DNA of 64,000 nt from contig NZ_CP039371.1 of assembly GCF_005080685.1 (NCBI RefSeq), positions 5,456,001 through 5,520,000 on the forward strand, written 5' to 3'. The notes beneath the pieces are model-generated. The model had not been told where the DNA came from. It searched no databases and worked only from the letters and a program-made list of their open reading frames with translations. The stretch's first letter is position 1; every line of letters begins with the position of its first letter. The DNA is from Pseudomonas putida. GTDB taxonomy: Bacteria > Pseudomonadota > Gammaproteobacteria > Pseudomonadales > Pseudomonadaceae. Positions 53,270 to 63,121 of this stretch are shown here, piece after piece. A program made the position numbers and the translations under genes.

Positions 53270-53761
53270 TCAATCGACGGCGGACGTCTCAATCTTGTCC
53301 AACTGGGCGCAACGGCCTGCGACACGACGCAGGTCCTGGCGCTGGGCAACTTCCTGCACCTCACGGCGCATGACGAGGTCGGCCAGGCTGATGCCGCTGA
53401 GGAATTCGTGGATCTGCTGGCTGAGGTCGCACCACAGGTGGTGGGTCAGGCAGGTGTCACCGGCATGGCAATCCCCCAGCCCCTGGCAACGGGTGGCATC
53501 GACCGATTCGTTGACCGCATCGATGACCTGGGCGACCTGGATGGTCTCCATGCCCCGCGACAGCTGGTAACCACCGCCCGGGCCGCGCACGCTGGAGACC
53601 AGGCTGCTGCGGCGCAGCTTGGCGAACAGCTGCTCCAGATAAGAGAGGGAGATGCCCTGGCGTTCGGAAATGTCGGCCAAAGACACAGGCCCATGCTGCG
53701 CGTGCAATGCCAGGTCGAGCATGGCAGTCACGGCGTATCGGCCTTTGGTAGTCAGTCGCAT
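53270..53761 (-). CDS. iscR: Iron-sulfur cluster regulator IscR
   Basis: Rrf2-family repressor of 163 residues that carries a [2Fe-2S] cluster and controls the isc operon. The winged helix spans about residues 1-75 ([50 protein letters not shown]). The cluster ligands C92, C98, C104 and H107 sit in [20 protein letters not shown]. Two IscR-like sites overlap its promoter at 53807-53856, so self-repression is expected. It heads the operon iscR-iscS-iscU-iscA-hscB-hscA-fdx-iscX. Confidence 0.97.
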   Translation of the reverse strand: MRLTTKGRYAVTAMLDLALHAQHGPVSLADISERQGISLSYLEQLFAKLRRSSLVSSVRGPGGGYQLSRGMETIQVAQVIDAVNESVDATRCQGLGDCHAGDTCLTHHLWCDLSQQIHEFLSGISLADLVMRREVQEVAQRQDLRRVAGRCAQLDKIETSAVD

Positions 53762-53798
53762 GGCTAATGGGTACCACGGGAGTTACAGGATGTGAGCG

Positions 53799-53827
53799 AG
53801 TATGCGATTCCCGAGCATTTAAGTCAA
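53799..53827 (-). promoter_or_regulatory. iscR promoter (-35 and -10)
   Basis: Read leftwards, TTGACT (53822-53827) and CATACT (53799-53804) are 17 bases apart, about 40 bp from the iscR start. The -35 lies within an IscR-like site. Confidence 0.75.
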
Positions 53828-53856
53828 CTATTAGACCTACTGCTTTAGTCGGGTTT
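53807..53856 (-). promoter_or_regulatory. Two abutting IscR type-1-like sites
   Basis: The 25-base segment 53807-53831, read leftwards (starts ATAGTTGACT), fits the type-1 IscR consensus at 20 of 25 positions by hand count and covers the -35 box. The next 25 bases (53832-53856), read rightwards, fit at about 17 positions, with ACTGCTTTAGTCGGGT as core. E. coli iscR has several such sites in tandem; autorepression is inferred. Confidence 0.65.
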
Positions 53857-53940
53857 GCATCAGGGAGGCGGGCGCGATTGTAGCAGCAATGGGGCGTGAG
53901 CACACGCTCCATATGTCAGAGGGCCGCCATCGCGGCGCAA

Positions 53941-54726
53941 TCAATGCGGCTGAGTGTCGCGTTGGGCAGCCTGGGTCTGATCGGCAAAATCATCTTCGGG
54001 CAGCGCCGGCAGCTCCTTGGCACAGTAGTCGCTCCCCATCTTGGTCAGCGCACCGCACATGCCCTCGAGGCGTTCGTCCACCGCCTGCAGGTGGTCGAGC
54101 ATCTGGCCGATGGCACGCGCCACCGGGTCAGGCATGTCGCCGCTGACACCATAGGCGTCGAAGCCGATCTTTTCGGCCATGGCCTTGCGCTTGGCCTCGA
54201 CTTCGCTCTCCTCGCTCTTGACGATGATCCGCCCCGGGATGCCGACTGCAGTGGCGCCGGCCGGCACCGCCTTGGTGACCACCGCGTTGGAGCCGATCTT
54301 GGCCCCGGCACCGACAGTGAACGGCCCGAGCACCTTGGCTCCGGCACCGACCACCACGCCGTTTTCCAGGGTCGGGTGGCGCTTGCCCTTGTTCCAGCTG
54401 GTGCCACCCAGGGTCACGCCCTGATAAAGCGTCACATCGTCGCCGATCTCCGCGGTTTCACCGATGACGATACCCATGCCATGATCGATGAAGAAGCGTC
54501 GCCCGATGGTGGCGCCAGGATGAATCTCGATACCGGTCATCCAGCGACCGAAGTTGGACACCAGGCGCGCCAGCCACTTGAAATCACGCGTCCACAGGGC
54601 ATGGCCGAGGCGGTGCAACCAGATCGCATGCATGCCCGGATAGCAGGTGAGCACCTCGAAGGCGTTGCGCGCCGCGGGGTCACGATGGAATACGCTCTGG
54701 ATATCTTCACGCAGACGTTCGAACAT
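53941..54726 (-). CDS. cysE: Serine O-acetyltransferase
   Basis: First enzyme of cysteine biosynthesis, 261 residues: serine plus acetyl-CoA gives O-acetylserine. N-terminal [20 protein letters not shown] and [20 protein letters not shown], then the left-handed hexapeptide-repeat helix: [40 protein letters not shown] and [20 protein letters not shown]. The catalytic histidines lie in IHPGA and IDHGMG. The tail is longer than the minimal form. It starts three bases after trmJ and lies between trmJ and iscR, tying cysteine supply to cluster synthesis. Confidence 0.95.
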   Translation of the reverse strand: MFERLREDIQSVFHRDPAARNAFEVLTCYPGMHAIWLHRLGHALWTRDFKWLARLVSNFGRWMTGIEIHPGATIGRRFFIDHGMGIVIGETAEIGDDVTLYQGVTLGGTSWNKGKRHPTLENGVVVGAGAKVLGPFTVGAGAKIGSNAVVTKAVPAGATAVGIPGRIIVKSEESEVEAKRKAMAEKIGFDAYGVSGDMPDPVARAIGQMLDHLQAVDERLEGMCGALTKMGSDYCAKELPALPEDDFADQTQAAQRDTQPH

Positions 54727-54729
54727 CTG

Positions 54730-55500
54730 TCAGTCCTTCCGTTTATGCGGCTCGCCCCGTGCGACCTTCTGGGTCTCGGTGAGGATGCCGCGCAAAATGC
54801 TCATTTCCGAACGATTGACCGCGCTGCGCCCGTACAGCCGGCGCAGGCGCGGCATCAGGTGCTTGGGCTTCTCGGGGTCAAGGAAGCCGATGTCCACCAG
54901 GGTCTTCTCCAGGTGTTCGTAGAACAGCTCCATTTCGTCCATGGTCGCCGGCTCGTTGCTGCGCAACGAGCTGGCCTCGAACTTCTCGACTTTCGACGGC
55001 GCGCCTTCGGCCGCCAACCAGGCCATGCGCACCTCGTAGGCGAGCACCTGGACCGCGGCAGCGAGGTTCAGCGAACTGAAGTCGGGATTCGACGGAATAT
55101 GCACGTGGAAGTGACATCGCTGCAGTTCTTCGTTGGTCAGGCCGGCGTGCTCGCGCCCGAACACCAGGGCGATCTCTTCGCCATCGCCGGCGTGCTCCAC
55201 CGCCTTGGCCCCGCACTCGCGCGGATCGATCAGCGGCCAGGGGATGCTGCGCTCACGGGCGCTGGTACCCATGACCAGCGTGCAGCCGACCAGCGCGTCC
55301 TCGAGGCTGCCGACCACCTGGGCATTGGCCAGGATGTCATCGGCACCCGAGGCGCGCGCACTGGCGTCGGCGGACGGGAATTCTTTCGGCTGCACCAGCA
55401 CCAGGCGCGACAAGCCCATGTTTTTCATGGCACGCGCAGCGCCGCCGATGTTGCCGGGGTGGCTGGTATTGACCAGAACAACACGAATATTTTGCAGCAA
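54730..55500 (-). CDS. trmJ: tRNA Cm32/Um32 methyltransferase TrmJ
   Basis: SPOUT methyltransferase of 256 residues that 2'-O-methylates position 32 of tRNA anticodon loops. From TTG 55500 the protein reads LQNIRVVLVNTSHPGNIGGA, the universal family start; an ORF extends upstream to 55596 but unlike the family. The SAM knot shows in EIALVFGREHAGLTNEELQR and IPSNPDFSSLNLAAAVQVLA. The C-terminal extension (MDEMELFYEHLEKTLVDIGF) is typical of TrmJ. TTG as start is inferred from family alignment; no strong ribosome site is seen, but GAG stands nine bases ahead. Three bases separate it from cysE. Confidence 0.9.
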   Translation of the reverse strand: MLQNIRVVLVNTSHPGNIGGAARAMKNMGLSRLVLVQPKEFPSADASARASGADDILANAQVVGSLEDALVGCTLVMGTSARERSIPWPLIDPRECGAKAVEHAGDGEEIALVFGREHAGLTNEELQRCHFHVHIPSNPDFSSLNLAAAVQVLAYEVRMAWLAAEGAPSKVEKFEASSLRSNEPATMDEMELFYEHLEKTLVDIGFLDPEKPKHLMPRLRRLYGRSAVNRSEMSILRGILTETQKVARGEPHKRKD

Positions 55501-55651
55501 GGTGTTGTGCTCACAGATGTGGGTTTGGGGGCTAACGATCTTACAGAACCGACCAGCGTAACGCCACGAAAGCAAATGTGACACTTCTGCCGCCAAACTT
55601 TTCTGTTAGAATGTCCGGCTTTCTTCTTTAACATCTCCAGGTGACCCGCCC

Positions 55652-56470
55652 ATGCAGCCTATGCTGAATATCGCCCTGCGCGCCGCTCGCAGCGCCAGTG
55701 AACTGATTTTCCGCTCCATCGAACGCCTGGATAGCATCAAGGTCGACGAGAAAGAGGCAAAGGACTACGTCTCCGAGGTTGATCGCGCCGCCGAGCAGAG
55801 CATCGTCAACGCCCTGCGCAAGGCCTACCCGAACCACTCCATTCAGGGCGAGGAAACCGGCCTGCACGCCGGCACCGGCGAAGAAGGCAAGGACTACCTG
55901 TGGATCATCGATCCACTGGACGGCACCACCAACTTCCTGCGTGGCGTTCCGCACTTCGCCGTCAGCATCGCCTGCAAATACCGTGGCCGCCTCGAGCACG
56001 CCGTGATCGTCGACCCGGTTCGCCAGGAAGAATTCACCGCCAGCCGTGGCCGCGGCGCCCAGCTCAACGGTCGCCGCCTGCGCGTCAGCTCGCGCACCAG
56101 CCTGGAAGGCGCCCTGCTGGGTACCGGCTTCCCGTTCCGTGACAACCAGATGGCCGAGATGGACAACTACCTGGGCATGTTCCGCGCCCTGACTGGCCAG
56201 ACCGCCGGCATCCGCCGCGCCGGCTCCGCCAGCCTGGACCTGGCCTACGTTGCTGCCGGCCGCTTCGACGCCTTCTGGGAGTCGGGCCTGTCCGAGTGGG
56301 ACATGGCGGCAGGCGTACTGCTGATCCAGGAAGCGGGCGGCCTGGTGAGCGACTTCAACGGCGGCCACGACTTCCTCGAGAAGGGCCATATCGTCGCTGG
56401 CAACATCAAGTGCTTCAAGGCCGTGCTGACTGCCATCCAGCCACACCTGCCCGAGTACATGAAGCGCTAA
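55652..56470 (+). CDS. suhB: Inositol-1-monophosphatase SuhB
   Basis: Mg2+-dependent phosphatase of 272 residues that also acts as an rRNA antitermination factor in E. coli. Metal-site motifs are IQGEETGLHAGTGEEGKDYL (Glu), IIDPLDGTTNFLRGVPHFAV (DPxDGT) and GLSEWDMAAGVLLIQEAGG (WDxAAG). The start MQPMLNIALRAARSASELIF is family-typical. It is divergent from trmJ with a 151-bp gap that holds TAGAAT near 55605 as a possible -10 box. A strong terminator follows the stop. Confidence 0.95.
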   Translation: MQPMLNIALRAARSASELIFRSIERLDSIKVDEKEAKDYVSEVDRAAEQSIVNALRKAYPNHSIQGEETGLHAGTGEEGKDYLWIIDPLDGTTNFLRGVPHFAVSIACKYRGRLEHAVIVDPVRQEEFTASRGRGAQLNGRRLRVSSRTSLEGALLGTGFPFRDNQMAEMDNYLGMFRALTGQTAGIRRAGSASLDLAYVAAGRFDAFWESGLSEWDMAAGVLLIQEAGGLVSDFNGGHDFLEKGHIVAGNIKCFKAVLTAIQPHLPEYMKR

Positions 56471-56487
56471 GCGCTGATTGCAAGCAC

Positions 56488-56516
56488 AAAAAAGCACCCC
56501 GCGGGGTGCTTTTTTT
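56488..56516 (+). terminator. Terminator of suhB
   Basis: AAAAAGCACCCC and GGGGTGCTTTTT form a stem around GC, with seven Ts at the end. Seventeen bases after the stop codon. Confidence 0.92.
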
Positions 56517-56536
56517 GTGTCCAATGACCAGCCCTT

Positions 56537-56648
56537 TGGGAGCGGCCTTGCGTCGCGAAAGGGTCGCGAAGCGGCCCCGGGAATCTTTGTCGCATCAAAA
56601 ATTGCCGGGACTGCTTCGCAGTCCATTCGCGACGCAAGGCCGCTCCCA
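56537..56648. repeat. REP-type inverted repeat, family C
   Basis: Arms TGGGAGCGGCCTTGCGTCGC... at 56537-56559 and 56626-56648 are exact 23-bp inverted copies. Inside lie further half-symmetric pieces (AAGCGGCCCCGG near 56569; GACTGCTTCGCAGTC near 56609). It separates the convergent suhB and glycine-zipper genes. Confidence 0.85.
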
Positions 56649-56671
56649 CAAAAAGCAGTGCAGGCCTGGGA

Positions 56672-57214
56672 TCACTGATCGGCTTCGCTCAGGATCAGTT
56701 TGCCGTTCTTGTCCACCGGAATGGTCGAGCCAGGCTCACGATCCATCTTCACCTGCCCCACCTGATCACCGAGGGTGTACTTGACGTTGTAGCCAACCAC
56801 CTTCTCGCTGATGTCATTGACGGTATTGCAGCGGGTTTGCGTGGTGGTGTAGGTGTCACGCTCCTGCATGCCTTCCTGCACCTTGTTACCGGCATAGCCA
56901 CCACCGACCGCACCGGCCACGGTAGCGATCTTCTTGCCGGTACCACCGCCGATCTGGTTGCCCAGCAAGCCACCTGCCAGGGCGCCGACAACGGTACCTG
57001 CGATCTGGTGCTGGTCCTTGACCGGCGCCTGACGGGTCACGGTGACGTCCTTGCAGACCTCACGCGGCGACTTGACCTGCTGCTTGATCGGCTGCACGTC
57101 GGTGACTTGCGCGTACTCGGGCCCTTTATTCACCAAGCTGTAGGTCGCCACAGCACCTCCGGCGGTTACACCGACAGCACCCAGAACCGCACCCACCAGC
57201 ATTGATTTATTCAC
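56672..57214 (-). CDS. Glycine-zipper 2TM-domain envelope protein
   Basis: A 180-residue envelope protein. The GTG at 57214 is chosen: AGGAGG stands five bases before it, and the frame then gives NKSMLVGAVLGAVGVTAGGA as signal or anchor helix. The mature part carries a glycine-zipper 2TM domain, GTVVGALAGGLLGNQIGGGT and GKKIATVAGAVGGGYAGNKV, flanked by cysteines in REVCKDVTVT and TQTRCNTVND. Such proteins resemble SlyB/PcP lipoproteins, which guard outer-membrane integrity. No lipobox is obvious here. Function is not known; the C-terminal half has DQVGQVKMDREPGSTIPVDK. It is separated from secF by a terminator. Confidence 0.75.
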   Translation of the reverse strand: MNKSMLVGAVLGAVGVTAGGAVATYSLVNKGPEYAQVTDVQPIKQQVKSPREVCKDVTVTRQAPVKDQHQIAGTVVGALAGGLLGNQIGGGTGKKIATVAGAVGGGYAGNKVQEGMQERDTYTTTQTRCNTVNDISEKVVGYNVKYTLGDQVGQVKMDREPGSTIPVDKNGKLILSEADQ

Positions 57215-57271
57215 ATGAACCTCCTGACCTGACCGCGGGAACTGGCCCGCCTTCTCCCTGCCTTGGAGCAT

Positions 57272-57305
57272 AAAAAAAGGCGCAAGTTCAGCACTTGCGC
57301 CTTTT
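57272..57305. terminator. Terminator of the secDF transcript
   Basis: AAAAGGCGCAAG (57275-57286) and CTTGCGCCTTTT (57294-57305) flank a seven-base loop; runs of A and T on both sides make it usable in both directions. It lies between the secF stop and the glycine-zipper gene. Confidence 0.85.
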
Positions 57306-57333
57306 AAGCCGCCGAGCGGCGTAGGCAAAAGCC

Positions 57334-58242
57334 TTATGGACGGTCGTCCACACCCTCGGTCTTGGCCGGCGGGATCAGGTCTTCGCTGTTCAGGTTCAGC
57401 CAGATCAGCACCACGTTGGCGATGTAGATCGACGAGTAGGTACCCGCCATGACACCGATGAACAGTGCCAGGGAGAAGCCGAACAGGTTGTCGCCACCGA
57501 AGAACAGCAGCGCAGCGATCGCCAGCAGGGTCGACACCGAGGTGGCGATGGTGCGCAGCAAGGTCTGGGTGGTCGAGACGTTGATGTTCTCGATCAGCGA
57601 AGCCTTGCGCATGACGCGGAAGTTCTCGCGCACCCGGTCGAACACGACGATGGTGTCGTTGAGCGAGTAGCCGATGATCGCCAGCACCGCCGCCAGTACC
57701 GTCAGGTCGAAGGTGATCTGGAAGAACGACAGGATACCCAGGGTGACCACCACGTCGTGGATCAGCGAGATGATCGCACCCACGGCGAACTTCCACTGGA
57801 AGCGGAATGCCAGGTAGATGAGGATGCCACCGAGGGCCAGGAGCATGCCCATGCCGCCCTGGTCACGCAGCTCCTCGCCCACCTGCGGGCCGACGAACTC
57901 GACACGCTTGACCGTGGCCGGGTTGTCGCCGCCTGCCTTTTGCAGGGCTGCAGCCACCTTGTTACCCAGCTGCGGGTCGTCGCCCGGCATGCGCACCAAC
58001 AGGTCGGTGGTGGCGCCAAAGCTCTGCACCACGGCCTCGTGGAAGCCCGAATCGACCAGCTCGGCACGCACCGCCTTGAGGTCGGCCGGGCGCTCGTAGG
58101 TCAGCTCGATCAGCGTACCGCCGGTGAAGTCGAGGCCGAAGTTCAGGCCTTTCTGCCACCAGCTGAACAATGCCAGCACGGTGAGGAGCACGGTAATGGC
58201 GAACGCGACATTGCGCACGCCCATGAAATTGATGGTTTTCAT
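57334..58242 (-). CDS. secF: Protein translocase subunit SecF
   Basis: RND-like membrane protein of 302 residues that, with SecD and YajC, pulls exported proteins out of SecYEG using the proton gradient. Start MKTINFMGVRNVAFAITVLL. The signature LNFGLDFTGGTLIELTY is near residue 35. Helices include MGMLLALGGILIYLAFRFQW, VTLGILSFFQITFDLTVLAA and AVLAIIGYSLNDTIVVFDRV with RENFRV after it. ATG 58242 is used because the upstream extension to 58287 is not conserved. It starts ten bases after secD. Confidence 0.96.
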   Translation of the reverse strand: MKTINFMGVRNVAFAITVLLTVLALFSWWQKGLNFGLDFTGGTLIELTYERPADLKAVRAELVDSGFHEAVVQSFGATTDLLVRMPGDDPQLGNKVAAALQKAGGDNPATVKRVEFVGPQVGEELRDQGGMGMLLALGGILIYLAFRFQWKFAVGAIISLIHDVVVTLGILSFFQITFDLTVLAAVLAIIGYSLNDTIVVFDRVRENFRVMRKASLIENINVSTTQTLLRTIATSVSTLLAIAALLFFGGDNLFGFSLALFIGVMAGTYSSIYIANVVLIWLNLNSEDLIPPAKTEGVDDRP

Positions 58243-58252
58243 CGCAGCTCCC

Positions 58253-60115
58253 TCAAACCCACAGCTTCTTGATGTCACGCCCGCCACAGGTCAGGTTGAC
58301 CATGGCACGGGTCACCATGACCGCGGTGAACATCGAGGTGAAAATCCCGAGGGACATGGTAACCGCGAAGCCCTTGACCGGGCCGGTACCCATGGCGAAC
58401 AGGATACCGCCGACCAGCAGGCTGGTCAGGTTGGCGTCGATGATCGCGGTGTAGGCACGGTTGAAGCCTTCGTGGATGGCGCGCTGCACGGACATGCCGG
58501 CTTTGAGCTCCTCGCGGATACGCGAGAAGATCAGCACGTTGGCGTCGACCGCCATACCCATGGTCAACACGATACCCGCGATACCCGGCAGGGTCAGGGT
58601 AGCGCCCAACAGCGACATCAGCGCCAGCAGCAGCACCATGTTGCCCGCCAGGGCGATGGTTGCGATCACGCCGAAGCCGCGGTAGATGGCGATGATGAAC
58701 AGCGAGACGAACAGCATGCCCCACAGGGACGCATCGATGCCCTTGGTGATGTTGTCGGCACCCAGGCTCGGACCGATGGTGCGCTCTTCAGCGAAGTACA
58801 TCGGCGCTGCCAGGCCACCGGCCCGCAGCAGCAGGGCCAGTTCGGACGATTCACCCTGGCCGTTGAGGCCGGTGATACGGAACTGGCTGCCCAGCGGCGA
58901 CTGGATGGTCGCCAGGCTGATGATCTTCTTCTCTTCCTGGAAGCTCTGTACGGCAACGTCCTTCTCGACGCCGTCGACGGTCTGCTTGACGTAACGGGTG
59001 ATCGGCTTCTGCTCGATGAAGATCACCGCCATGCTGCGGCCCACGTTGCTGCGCGTTGCGCGGCTCATCAGCTCGCCGCCGTGGCCATCCAGGCGGATGT
59101 TGACCTGCGGGCGACCGTGCTCGTCGAAGCTGGCCTGGGCGTCGGTGACCTGGTCACCGGTGATGATCAAGCCACGCTCGACCGGGGCGGAACGGCCGCC
59201 TTCACGGAACTCGAAGACCTCGGTAGTGGCCTTGGAGGCGCCAGGTTCGGCACCGAAGCGGAACTCAAGGTTCGCGGTCTTGCCGAGAATACGCTTGGCT
59301 TCGGCAGTGTCCTGCACGCCTGGCAGCTCGACCACGATGCGGTTGGCGCCCTGGCGCTGAACCAGCGGCTCGGCCACGCCCAGTTCGTTCACACGGTTGC
59401 GAACGGTGGTGAGGTTCTGCTTGATCGAGTATTCGCGGATCTCGGCAACCTTGGCCTGAGTCAGCGCCAGACGCAGCACGGCGAGGTCGTTGCGCTCGCT
59501 GGTGGTCAGGTCGAAATCATTGAAATTCTTGCGGATCAGGGCACGTGCCTGTTCGCGGGTAGCATCGTCAGCGAAGCCCAGCATCACAGCGCCATCCTGC
59601 TGCGGCAGGCTGCGGTAGCGGACGCGCTCTTTACGCAGCAAGGTCTTGACCTCGCCTTCGTAGACTTTCATGCGGGCGGTCATGGCCTTGTCCATGTCCA
59701 CTTCCAGCAGGAAGTGCACACCACCGGACAGGTCCAGGCCCAGCTTCATCGGGCTCGCGCCCAGGTTGCGCAGCCACTGAGGAGTGGTCTGGGCGAGGTT
59801 GAGGGCCACGACGTAATCATCGCCCAGTGCCTTGCGCACCACATCCTTGGCCGGCAGTTGGTCTTCCTGATTGGTCAGGCGAATCAGCCCACTGCCCTTC
59901 TCGCCGAGCCTCGCGCCCTTGACGGTGATCTTGGCATCGGCCAGCGCCTTGCTGACGCGGTCGAGGTCGGCCTGGCTCACCTGCAGCGCCGAGCTGGCAC
60001 CGCTGATCTGCACCGCCGGGTCATCCGGGTAGAGGTTGGGTGCGGAATAAATAAAACCGACCGCCAGTACCAGCACGATCAGTGCGTATTTCCACAGAGG
60101 ATATTTGTTCAGCAT
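58253..60115 (-). CDS. secD: Protein translocase subunit SecD
   Basis: Membrane protein of 620 residues, partner of SecF. An N-terminal helix (PLWKYALIVLVLAVGFIYSA) precedes the periplasmic P1 domain (LGLDLSGGVHFLLEVDMDKA to about 440). Then six helices: AASLWGMLFVSLFIIAIYRG-like stretch, GVIATIALAGNMVLLLALMS, TLTLPGIAGIVLTMGMAVDA and NVLIFSRIREELKAG, which carries the DxN proton-relay motif. ATG 60115 (MLNKYPLWK) is the start; a GTG one codon earlier is unneeded. It follows yajC by 63 bp. Confidence 0.96.
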   Translation of the reverse strand: MLNKYPLWKYALIVLVLAVGFIYSAPNLYPDDPAVQISGASSALQVSQADLDRVSKALADAKITVKGARLGEKGSGLIRLTNQEDQLPAKDVVRKALGDDYVVALNLAQTTPQWLRNLGASPMKLGLDLSGGVHFLLEVDMDKAMTARMKVYEGEVKTLLRKERVRYRSLPQQDGAVMLGFADDATREQARALIRKNFNDFDLTTSERNDLAVLRLALTQAKVAEIREYSIKQNLTTVRNRVNELGVAEPLVQRQGANRIVVELPGVQDTAEAKRILGKTANLEFRFGAEPGASKATTEVFEFREGGRSAPVERGLIITGDQVTDAQASFDEHGRPQVNIRLDGHGGELMSRATRSNVGRSMAVIFIEQKPITRYVKQTVDGVEKDVAVQSFQEEKKIISLATIQSPLGSQFRITGLNGQGESSELALLLRAGGLAAPMYFAEERTIGPSLGADNITKGIDASLWGMLFVSLFIIAIYRGFGVIATIALAGNMVLLLALMSLLGATLTLPGIAGIVLTMGMAVDANVLIFSRIREELKAGMSVQRAIHEGFNRAYTAIIDANLTSLLVGGILFAMGTGPVKGFAVTMSLGIFTSMFTAVMVTRAMVNLTCGGRDIKKLWV

Positions 60116-60178
60116 CACGCCGCCCGTTCAAGACGCGGGGCGCGTTGCGCGCCCCACTGGAAAAATAAAACCGGTAAC

Positions 60179-60514
60179 TCAGATAGCCTTGAGCGTACCT
60201 TTTGGCAGGGTCGCGGCGATGGCGCCCTTCTGGAACTTCAGCTCGACGTTGTCGGACACTTCCAGGACCACGAAGTCATCGGCGACCTTGACGATCTTGC
60301 CGGCGATACCGCCATTGGTGACAACTTCGTCGCCTTTCTGCAAGTTGCTCAGCAGGTTCTTCTGCTCTTTGGCACGCTTGGCCTGTGGACGCCAGATCAT
60401 CAGGTAGAAGATGACCAGGAAACCGACCAGGAAGATCCACTCGAAGCCGGTACCGGCTGGGCCAGCGGCAGGTGCTGCAGCGTCCGCGTAGGCGGCGGGA
60501 ATCAAGAAGCTCAT
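60179..60514 (-). CDS. yajC: Sec translocon accessory protein YajC
   Basis: A 111-residue single-span protein of the SecDF-YajC complex. The helix is GFEWIFLVGFLVIFYLMIWR, followed by the cytoplasmic PQAKRAKEQKNLLSNLQKGD, VVTNGGIAGKIVKVADDFVV and LEVSDNVELKFQKGAIAATL. The N-terminus has a short Ala/Pro-rich stretch. It lies 40 bp after tgt ends, in the order queA-tgt-yajC-secD-secF seen in many gamma-proteobacteria. Confidence 0.96.
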   Translation of the reverse strand: MSFLIPAAYADAAAPAAGPAGTGFEWIFLVGFLVIFYLMIWRPQAKRAKEQKNLLSNLQKGDEVVTNGGIAGKIVKVADDFVVLEVSDNVELKFQKGAIAATLPKGTLKAI

Positions 60515-60554
60515 TAGGCACTCCAGTTGCTAAGTTGTTTATAAGAGCGGACAG

Positions 60555-62734
<2,180 letters not shown>

Positions 62735-62801
62735 GATGATGTTCGGTTCGGCAGGGCCGGGAAGTTTAGCCCAATGTGTGAAAATTGACCATGAAACCCG
62801 A

Positions 62802-62830
62802 TTGACCGACGTTTGGCACCTCTCTATACT
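62802..62830 (+). promoter_or_regulatory. Promoter of tRNA-Leu
   Basis: TTGACC (62802-62807) and TATACT (62825-62830) with a 17-base spacer, then the GC-rich discriminator GCGCGCC common to stringently controlled stable RNA genes, ending 11 bases before the tRNA. Confidence 0.85.
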
Positions 62831-62841
62831 GCGCGCCACAC

Positions 62842-62926
62842 GCCCTGATGGCGGAATTGGTAGACGCGGCGGATTCAAAATCCGTTTTCGAAAGGAGTGG
62901 GAGTTCGAGTCTCCCTCGGGGCACCA
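62842..62926 (+). tRNA. tRNA-Leu (anticodon CAA)
   Basis: An 85-nt class II tRNA. The acceptor stem pairs GCCCTGA (62842-62848) with TCGGGGC, followed by encoded ACCA. The D arm has the GGCGGAATTGGTAGACGCGG pattern. The anticodon loop is TTCAAAA between GGA and TCC, so the anticodon is CAA and it reads UUG. A long variable arm follows, then the T arm GAGTTCGAGTCTC. The CCA end is encoded. Confidence 0.95.
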
Positions 62927-62937
62927 AATCCGAAAGA

Positions 62938-62962
62938 ACCGACCTATATGGTCGGTTTTTTT
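62938..62962 (+). terminator. Terminator of tRNA-Leu
   Basis: ACCGACC and GGTCGGT (62938-62944, 62950-62956) around TATAT, then six Ts. Twelve bases after the tRNA end. Confidence 0.92.
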
Positions 62963-63121
62963 ATGCCTGAATGATTAGCGCCTACCTAAGAACGCTAGCA
63001 ATCCTCCGGCGGCAGGACTCGATCCTTCGGCTGTTACATGAATCGAGCACATCCCAGGCGCACGCGTCCAAGCTCCGATTCAAGCTACCCTATGCGCCTA
63101 GTTTCCCCTCTGGAGCCTCCC

